Shown here in pieces: positions 39,151 through 43,575 of a stretch of 43,575 bases of DNA. A program made the position numbers and the translations under genes. Source of the stretch: a virus. The notes beneath the pieces were generated by a model. The model did no database searches and was not told the origin of the DNA. It saw only the letters and a program-made list of their open reading frames with translations. Position 1 is the first letter of the stretch; each line of letters starts with the position of its first letter. The stretch covers positions 1 through 43,575 of IMG/VR virus record IMGVR_UViG_3300012009_000128; one strand, written 5' to 3'.

Positions 39151-39211
39151 ATGCACTCGATCAGGTGATGGCCTGGTATTCAGGCACCGGGTTCGACTCC
39201 CGGCGGGCGCA
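39151..39211 (+). other. tRNA T-arm-like module B
   Basis: GGGTTCGACTCCCGGC (39190-39205), identical to module A in 16 bases, followed by GGGCGCAC. A hairpin GCCTG/CAGGC precedes it. It lies between the minor head gene and the scaffold gene. No full tRNA can be folded. Confidence 0.45.
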
Positions 39212-39218
39212 CTCATCC

Positions 39219-39242
39219 ACGCGGGGGATGCAACACCCGCGT
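39219..39242 (+). other. intercistronic hairpin before the scaffold gene
   Basis: A 7-bp stem (ACGCGGG/CCCGCGT) with a 10-nt loop, about 20 bases before the scaffold start. No U-tract. Confidence 0.6.
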
Positions 39243-39262
39243 TAGTTAGAGGAGAAAACGTG

Positions 39263-40075
39263 ATGTTTCTTTCACTACTCTTTGCCGCGCGATCCTGGCT
39301 GTTCGATCAAGACGAACGTGGCGGCGGCAGCAATAATGACGATTCGACCGGGGACGCCTCCCCCGAACCCGCAGGCGAAATCGAATCGGATGTGCAGGAC
39401 CAGGATCAGGACGACGACCAGGTGCAGATGCACCGCGACCGGTTTAACCGACGGCTGCAACAAGAACGCCGTGCGGGAGTGCGCGAGCTGCTAACTGGAA
39501 TGGGGTTTGAGAATATCGATGACCCCAACAGTTTGCAGGCTGCGCAGCAGCAGTTGGGGGAGCTCATTCAGTACGCCCGCGACCAGCGGCAAGCCGAGCA
39601 ATCGGCGTCTGAGCGCCTGGAAGGCGATCTGGAGACAGAGCGCACCCAACACCAGCAAACTCGTGACGCACTGCAATCTGCCCAGGCGCAGCTGACTGCT
39701 TTTGTTCGGCGTGATGCGCTGCTATCACAGGCCAACGATGCGGTGGACCCGGAGGACGTTGTCATCTGGGCGCGCACGCATCGCCCTGACGATTATGAGG
39801 ACATCTTGGTGGATGACGAGCCGATCTTCACAGAGGACGGCGTGCTCAATAGCAAGGCCGTCGACCAGGATGCCGTCCAGCGCATCATCGAAGAGTGCCG
39901 GAAAGAAAAGAAACACTTCTGGGAAGCCAGCCAGAACCGGCGCAAGACCCCTGGTTCGCCGTCGAACAGCGATGCCCGCGACGCAGGTGAAGACCTGGCG
40001 CAGCAAAAGCAACTCGCAAAAGACATCGTGCGACGCACGATGGGCGGTGGAGGAATACGGAGGACTAACTCATGA
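39263..40075 (+). CDS. scaffolding protein
   Basis: A 270-residue protein with an acidic, Gly/Asn/Asp-rich start (SNNDDSTGDASPEPAGEIES), a long charged coiled coil (RDQRQAEQSASERLEGDLET) and a basic end (KDIVRRTMGGGGIRRTNS). Acidic helical middle plus basic capsid-binding tail just before the decoration and capsid genes is the usual scaffold pattern. GGAG with eight-base spacing supports the ATG at 39263; a GTG one codon earlier is also possible. It would shape the procapsid and leave before maturation. Confidence 0.8.
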   Translation: MFLSLLFAARSWLFDQDERGGGSNNDDSTGDASPEPAGEIESDVQDQDQDDDQVQMHRDRFNRRLQQERRAGVRELLTGMGFENIDDPNSLQAAQQQLGELIQYARDQRQAEQSASERLEGDLETERTQHQQTRDALQSAQAQLTAFVRRDALLSQANDAVDPEDVVIWARTHRPDDYEDILVDDEPIFTEDGVLNSKAVDQDAVQRIIEECRKEKKHFWEASQNRRKTPGSPSNSDARDAGEDLAQQKQLAKDIVRRTMGGGGIRRTNS

Positions 40076-40815
40076 CCGCTTTAAATGAAGTAGATCGTTG
40101 TCGCGTCATTGACGGACAACCAGAAGATAGCCATTCGTGGCCGGCTGGGGAAGCGATTGGGCCGGGTGTTCCATGCCGGTTTGATGCCTCGACCGGCAAA
40201 GCCATGATTGGCAACGCAACCAGCCCGACTGAGGCAGCGATTGCCGGCCTTAATATTGCGCCCAAGGTGACGCTCGTCAACGCGACCGCGCATCTGTATC
40301 GCAAGTGCCTGGTTGCGCTGTACGACAGCAGCGACGCCAACATCCTGGCCGGCCTCGACTACGGCGATCCAGTGTTCTTGAGTGCTACTGACGGGCGCTT
40401 TGACGACGCCGATCCTGGCGAAAACGAAACCGTCACGGCCACCCTGGATGGCAGCCCCACCGGCGGCACGTTTACGCTGACCTTCGGGGGCGAAACGACC
40501 GGGAATATTGCCTACGACGCGGCAGCCGCTACCGTTGAAGCCGAACTGGAAGCGCTGTCGTCTATTGGCGCGGGCAATATCCGTGTCACCGGCTCAGCTG
40601 GCGGCCCGTACACACTGGAATTCATCGGTGAACTTGCGAACACCAACGTAGGTGCCGTGACTGCCGACGGTTCCAGTCTGACCGGCGATGGCGATGAAGA
40701 CGTCACGATTGCCGTGACCAACGAAGGCGTCGAAAGCGTCCAACTGGGGCGCGTGATGCCGTTCTGGGATAGCAGCACGCCTACGAAGGTGCTGGCGTTT
40801 GAAGCTCCTCTGTAA
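40072..40815 (+). CDS. capsid decoration protein with an inserted beta-sandwich domain
   Basis: A 247-residue protein. The N-terminal 125 residues (PAGEAIGPGVPCRFDAS, YGDPVFLSATDGRFDDADP) and the last 28 residues (SVQLGRVMPFWDSSTPTKVL) together resemble a small head-decoration protein. Between them lies a domain of about 95 residues (GGTFTLTFGGETTG, AELEALSSIGAGNIRVTGS, GPYTLEFIGELANTNVGA), an Ig-like module common in phage surface proteins. So the decoration fold is split by an insert that would stick out from the capsid and could bind host or environment sugars. ATGA overlap with the scaffold gene; position before the capsid gene supports it. Confidence 0.75.
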   Translation: MTALNEVDRCRVIDGQPEDSHSWPAGEAIGPGVPCRFDASTGKAMIGNATSPTEAAIAGLNIAPKVTLVNATAHLYRKCLVALYDSSDANILAGLDYGDPVFLSATDGRFDDADPGENETVTATLDGSPTGGTFTLTFGGETTGNIAYDAAAATVEAELEALSSIGAGNIRVTGSAGGPYTLEFIGELANTNVGAVTADGSSLTGDGDEDVTIAVTNEGVESVQLGRVMPFWDSSTPTKVLAFEAPL

Positions 40816-40859
40816 GCCGTCAGGCTGACGAGTGAGCGAAATCTCAGGAGGATTTTTCA

Positions 40860-41933
40860 ATGGCTCTCACAGTAGCGCCCGGTTTCGTCGATCTGATGGA
40901 ATTGGCCGACCAGCGCGTGACCGAGGTCGGTGTCCAGACGGTCGAAGATGCCATTCAAATGAGCGTCAACCTCTATCTCGCGGAAAGCAATAAGATGCTT
41001 TCTGCGCTGGTGGAGCGCACGACCAAGTTCAAAGAAAAGATCGATGTGCCGGCTGCCACCGAATTGCAGCCACTGCATGGTGACCGTGATCGCCCACGGC
41101 CCGCCGGGCAACTCTACTCGTTCGACCAGGGTTACCCACTCTGGTCTGCCGGTCATGCGTGGGGCGGCGGGCGTATCACTCGCGCCAAAATGACAGTAGC
41201 TGAAGCCAATAAGTTCACGGTGCAAGCCCTGACCGCTGATTCGAATTGGCTGATCCGTCATGTCCTGCACGCCCTGTTCTACGACAACAGTTTCACGTAT
41301 GCCGATGAGGCACATGGCGATCTGACCGTTGTGCCGCTGGCGAACAGTGACACGCAGGAATACGTGCTGTACAACGGCACGACCGCAACCGACACGCACT
41401 ACCTGGCCCAAGCTGACGCTATCGACGATACGCACAACCCGTTCCCGGACATCAATGCCGAACTCACCGAGCATCCGGAAAACACTGGGGAGGTTGTCGT
41501 GTACATTCCGACAAACCTCAAAGCGACCGTCACGGCGCTGGGCGGGTTTGTTGACAATCAACATCCGGCGCTTATACCCGGCAGTGCAACCGATACCCTG
41601 GCCTACCTGCCAAACTTCCCAGTTGGCGAGAAGGTCCTAGGCATCGTCGATGACTGCTGGATCGTGGAATGGCGACGGTTGCCGTCGAGTTACATGGTTG
41701 CCACGATGGTTGGCGGTGACCCGTTCCTGGCAATGCGCCAGGAACCCGAGGCCGAACTGCAAGGCCTGATCCTGGAGAAGTACAGCGATGGCGGCGTGAA
41801 CCTGGAAAACGGTTTCATCCGCATGGCTGGGTTCTCGCCGCAGCGCCGCACCGGTGCCGTCGTGTACCGGGTTGGCGACGCAGCTTATGTGCCGCCGTCC
41901 GGCTACGACGTGGCCAAGACGCTGCCGAGTTAA
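40860..41933 (+). CDS. major capsid protein
   Basis: A 357-residue protein after a strong AGGAGG site. A helical N-terminus (DLMELADQRVTEVGVQTVED) and E-loop-like segment are followed by a P-domain-like helix region and the final strands (GDAAYVPPSGYDVAKTLPS). By position (after scaffold and decoration) and size it is the HK97-fold capsid protein. It has no long prohead-protease delta domain, and no protease gene is seen, so it probably uses the separate scaffold. The strong ribosome site fits high expression. Confidence 0.88.
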   Translation: MALTVAPGFVDLMELADQRVTEVGVQTVEDAIQMSVNLYLAESNKMLSALVERTTKFKEKIDVPAATELQPLHGDRDRPRPAGQLYSFDQGYPLWSAGHAWGGGRITRAKMTVAEANKFTVQALTADSNWLIRHVLHALFYDNSFTYADEAHGDLTVVPLANSDTQEYVLYNGTTATDTHYLAQADAIDDTHNPFPDINAELTEHPENTGEVVVYIPTNLKATVTALGGFVDNQHPALIPGSATDTLAYLPNFPVGEKVLGIVDDCWIVEWRRLPSSYMVATMVGGDPFLAMRQEPEAELQGLILEKYSDGGVNLENGFIRMAGFSPQRRTGAVVYRVGDAAYVPPSGYDVAKTLPS

Positions 41934-41952
41934 GTAGCGGCTGACTGATGGA

Positions 41953-41977
41953 GTGGGGAGGAGAACTTCCTCCCCAC
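41953..41977 (+). other. hairpin after the capsid gene
   Basis: A 10-bp perfect stem (GTGGGGAGGA/TCCTCCCCAC) with a 5-nt loop. There is no T-tract, so it may slow or process the mRNA, letting the capsid gene be expressed above its downstream neighbours. Confidence 0.7.
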
Positions 41978-41995
41978 ATAACGGAAGGCAAGACT

Positions 41996-42403
41996 ATGGC
42001 AACCAAGAGTGCAATCGCCAAGATGAAGCTGGAAGCGATCAATCGCATTGCCCAGTCTATGGAAACCATTGGTGCTGATCTGACTGTTCCGGCATTGGAC
42101 CTGGCGACCATCCGGCATCGTGATCCGGCCTACCAGGAAGCCAAGCGGCTCGAAGCTCTGGCGGATTGGTCAGAAGAAGTTCAGGTCGCCATTGTGGGCA
42201 TTCAACCCGAAGTAACTGGCGATCCGGCTGCCGCACAGCGATTGGATAGCCTGTATCGCATACTGGCAGATGACCTCCCGTATCGCACCAAAGCAGAGAT
42301 GGTGGCATTTGCCGAGCGCTATGGCGCAGACGTCGATGAATCGCTGCGTAAAGACGAACTGGCAGAACAGATCGCTGCCCAGCTGACGGGCAAAGGCAGC
42401 TAG
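41996..42403 (+). CDS. small structural protein after the capsid gene
   Basis: A 135-residue helical protein. The ATG at 41996 follows GGAAGG; the longer frame from 41948 would begin inside the hairpin. Residues 20-90 are helical, and the C-terminal part (ERYGADVDESLRKDELAEQI) resembles a short SAP-like helix pair or Rho-N-like end. In this place phages often encode a head-tail connector or capsid-associated protein. No clear family. Confidence 0.6.
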   Translation: MATKSAIAKMKLEAINRIAQSMETIGADLTVPALDLATIRHRDPAYQEAKRLEALADWSEEVQVAIVGIQPEVTGDPAAAQRLDSLYRILADDLPYRTKAEMVAFAERYGADVDESLRKDELAEQIAAQLTGKGS

Positions 42404-42406
42404 CTA

Positions 42407-42832
42407 ATGCCCAACTACACCGACGGCACCGAGGTCTACGAACTGCTGCTCGACTTCGATGTAGGCCCCCCAACACGATTGTCTACCAGCGAGGTGGATA
42501 CCCTGGTCGAGGGCTTTGAAGCCGAAGTGGACGGCATCTTGCTCGGACAGGGCTACACGGTCCCGGCTACCGGTACCCGTGATAAGGCCATGATCCGGGA
42601 GAAGGTGCGGATGAAATCAGCAGCGCGGGTGTACGACCTGCTCTATAGCAAAGACCGCTCTCCAGATTGGGTGCGCAACGCGCATATCGACTGGTCCGAC
42701 TGGCTCAATATGCTGCGGCAGGGCCAGCTGCGTTTGGTCGATCAGGCCCCAACGGCTGCTGAAGCCAATGAGGTTGTGGTGGACTGGATGCGCGTGCTGC
42801 CGGAGTTGCCAGACGAAGAGGATTACACCTGA
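42407..42832 (+). CDS. head-tail connector protein (gp6/DUF1320-like)
   Basis: A 141-residue mostly helical protein: TSEVDTLVEGFEAEVDGILL, then KVRMKSAARVYDLLY and an acidic tail. This layout is that of small head-completion adaptors. It starts three bases after the preceding stop, and its stop overlaps the next ATG (TGATG). It should bind the portal and form the first connector ring. Family assignment rests on size, helical pattern and position. Confidence 0.65.
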   Translation: MPNYTDGTEVYELLLDFDVGPPTRLSTSEVDTLVEGFEAEVDGILLGQGYTVPATGTRDKAMIREKVRMKSAARVYDLLYSKDRSPDWVRNAHIDWSDWLNMLRQGQLRLVDQAPTAAEANEVVVDWMRVLPELPDEEDYT

Positions 42833-43305
42833 TGGGAATCACCGTCGTCACGAAGGCAATCAAGCGCAAGAGCAAACTGTGGGATGATCGCGCCTTCCGG
42901 AAAGACATCCAGAAGGTCAATCGCGACACGTCCCGCTCGATGCTGCGTGACTACAAGCGGCTGGTGGCGCTGTGGAACCATCCAGTGATCTTCCAACAAC
43001 TGACCGAGAGCACCCGCGAAGACATCATCGTGATTGTGGGCACTGAAGATTCGATCTTCGGGTATCTGGACGAAGGCACGAGTGTGCGACGAGCACTGAT
43101 GTCTGAAGACTTCAGCCCCAAGACGCGCCCCGGATCGCTGCGCTCACGGCCAGGGCAGGGCGGTGTAGTGTTCATCAGCAAGGACCTGGCCCTGCCGGGC
43201 ATCGAGGCCCGCGATTTCACGGGCCAGATGAAGAAGAAATACGAGAAGAAGTACAAGAGAGGGCTTGAGGCCGCCATGCGGCGGGCACGGGCCAGGAGAA
43301 ACTAA
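42832..43305 (+). CDS. neck protein, HK97 gp10-like
   Basis: A 157-residue basic protein. The region IVGTEDSIFGYLDEGTSVRR and the later LPGIEARDFTGQMKKKYE match the pattern of the HK97 gp10 tail-completion family: a deeply conserved DEGT turn, then a PGI.AR.F element and a C-terminal helix. It would join the head connector to the tail. Its start overlaps the previous gene, and its place is as expected. Confidence 0.75.
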   Translation: MGITVVTKAIKRKSKLWDDRAFRKDIQKVNRDTSRSMLRDYKRLVALWNHPVIFQQLTESTREDIIVIVGTEDSIFGYLDEGTSVRRALMSEDFSPKTRPGSLRSRPGQGGVVFISKDLALPGIEARDFTGQMKKKYEKKYKRGLEAAMRRARARRN

Positions 43306-43307
43306 CT

Positions 43308-43575
43308 ATGGCTGACGACAAGACCAAGCCTAACGACGATGCACCGGTTACGCTGCCTAAGAAAGCACCATCGAAGCCAGCAGCCCAATCACCGCTGGAA
43401 AAGGCAGTAGGGGCGTTTGTCAATGGCTTTCATGTCAAGGACATCGAGCGCGACCTCGTGCGCGAGTTGAAGGCGGTAGGGATTACCAGCCTGGATGACC
43501 TGCAAGGCCACCGGCTGAAAGCCATCCGCCGCGCGCTCGACCAGACGCTGCGGGCCAGCGCCCACCGGCTGCTGG
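43308..43575 (+). CDS. partial gene at the right edge
   Basis: A frame of 89 codons that stays open to the end of the window. It starts MADDKTKPNDDAPVTLPKKA, a Lys/Pro-rich stretch. A helical part follows (LVRELKAVGITSLDDLQGHR), which has the look of a short helix-hairpin or Rho-N-like module. AGGAGA precedes the ATG by 9 bases. It belongs to the head-tail run, but the rest is missing, so no function is given. Confidence 0.6.
   Translation, partial: MADDKTKPNDDAPVTLPKKAPSKPAAQSPLEKAVGAFVNGFHVKDIERDLVRELKAVGITSLDDLQGHRLKAIRRALDQTLRASAHRLL

Noticed and set aside
38433-39245. Plus frame of 270 codons over the minor head gene
   Set aside because: Shadow of the correctly placed minor head gene, which has the family Cys/His signature and an ATGA start.
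1-43575. CRISPR arrays and insertion sequences
   Set aside because: No regularly spaced direct repeats and no transposase or flanking inverted repeats were seen.

Overview
The window is a temperate double-stranded DNA tailed phage (or phage-plasmid/prophage) genome segment, cut so that the lysis genes lie at the left edge and the head and head-tail connector genes run off the right edge; the tail genes are not in view. Taxonomy is inference. Thr/Pro-rich linkers in secreted proteins, SH3b and Excalibur-like modules, and the mix of phage and secreted-protein genes look most like an element of a monoderm-type bacterium such as Chloroflexota. No single gene proves the host.

Layout. (1) 60-1979, plus: LLH-type holin and a membrane-anchored SH3b/glycosidase endolysin. 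(2) 2085-6370, minus: a secreted SH3b-Excalibur protein, a ribbon-helix-helix protein, three small unknowns and a tyrosine integrase. (3) 6498-14811, accessory: a membrane protein, two tiny Pro/Lys-rich frames (the second broken by a stop), an adenine methyltransferase fused to an Mrr-like nuclease domain, a 50-residue membrane peptide, a winged-helix/methyltransferase pair, an unknown gene next to an XRE regulator with a sensor domain and a four-site operator, and a secreted ricin-type lectin. (4) 14999-25623, a long minus-strand early operon: truncated N6-methylase-like protein, PolX-like nucleotidyltransferase, zinc-ribbon protein, coiled-coil protein, Ycf46-like AAA ATPase, RecT-like annealing protein and several small genes. 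Strong hairpins sit in many of its gene gaps. (5) 25684-26150, control region: an 82-nt tmRNA-like tRNA domain and back-to-back promoters. (6) 26174-34170, plus: XRE repressor, secreted protein, NucS-like nuclease, replication initiator carrying a DUF4326 domain, DnaB helicase, ParA, ParB and a winged-helix protein. (7) 34171-43575, plus: structured non-coding region, TerS, TerL, portal, minor head protein, scaffold, decoration protein, major capsid protein and connector proteins.

How it fits together. The integrase and two XRE regulators with operator-bearing promoters point to lysogeny. ParA and ParB with three matching palindromes (core TGGACCAATTGGTCCA) point to plasmid-style partition, and a candidate antisense RNA lies over the leader of the replication operon, so an extrachromosomal phase is plausible. 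The minus-strand early operon supplies recombination and DNA-processing functions; the rightward late operon builds the head.

Most notable observations: (a) a minimal tmRNA-like RNA at 25727-25808 that keeps the GGTTTCGACGGGG motif, a T-arm and the G3:U70 alanine identity pair but has no room for a tag-coding domain; (b) partition sites inside coding genes; (c) a shared C-terminal peptide on the adjacent methylase-like and PolX-like proteins; (d) many intercistronic hairpins without U-tracts. All calls come from reading the sequence by eye; no database or folding program was run.
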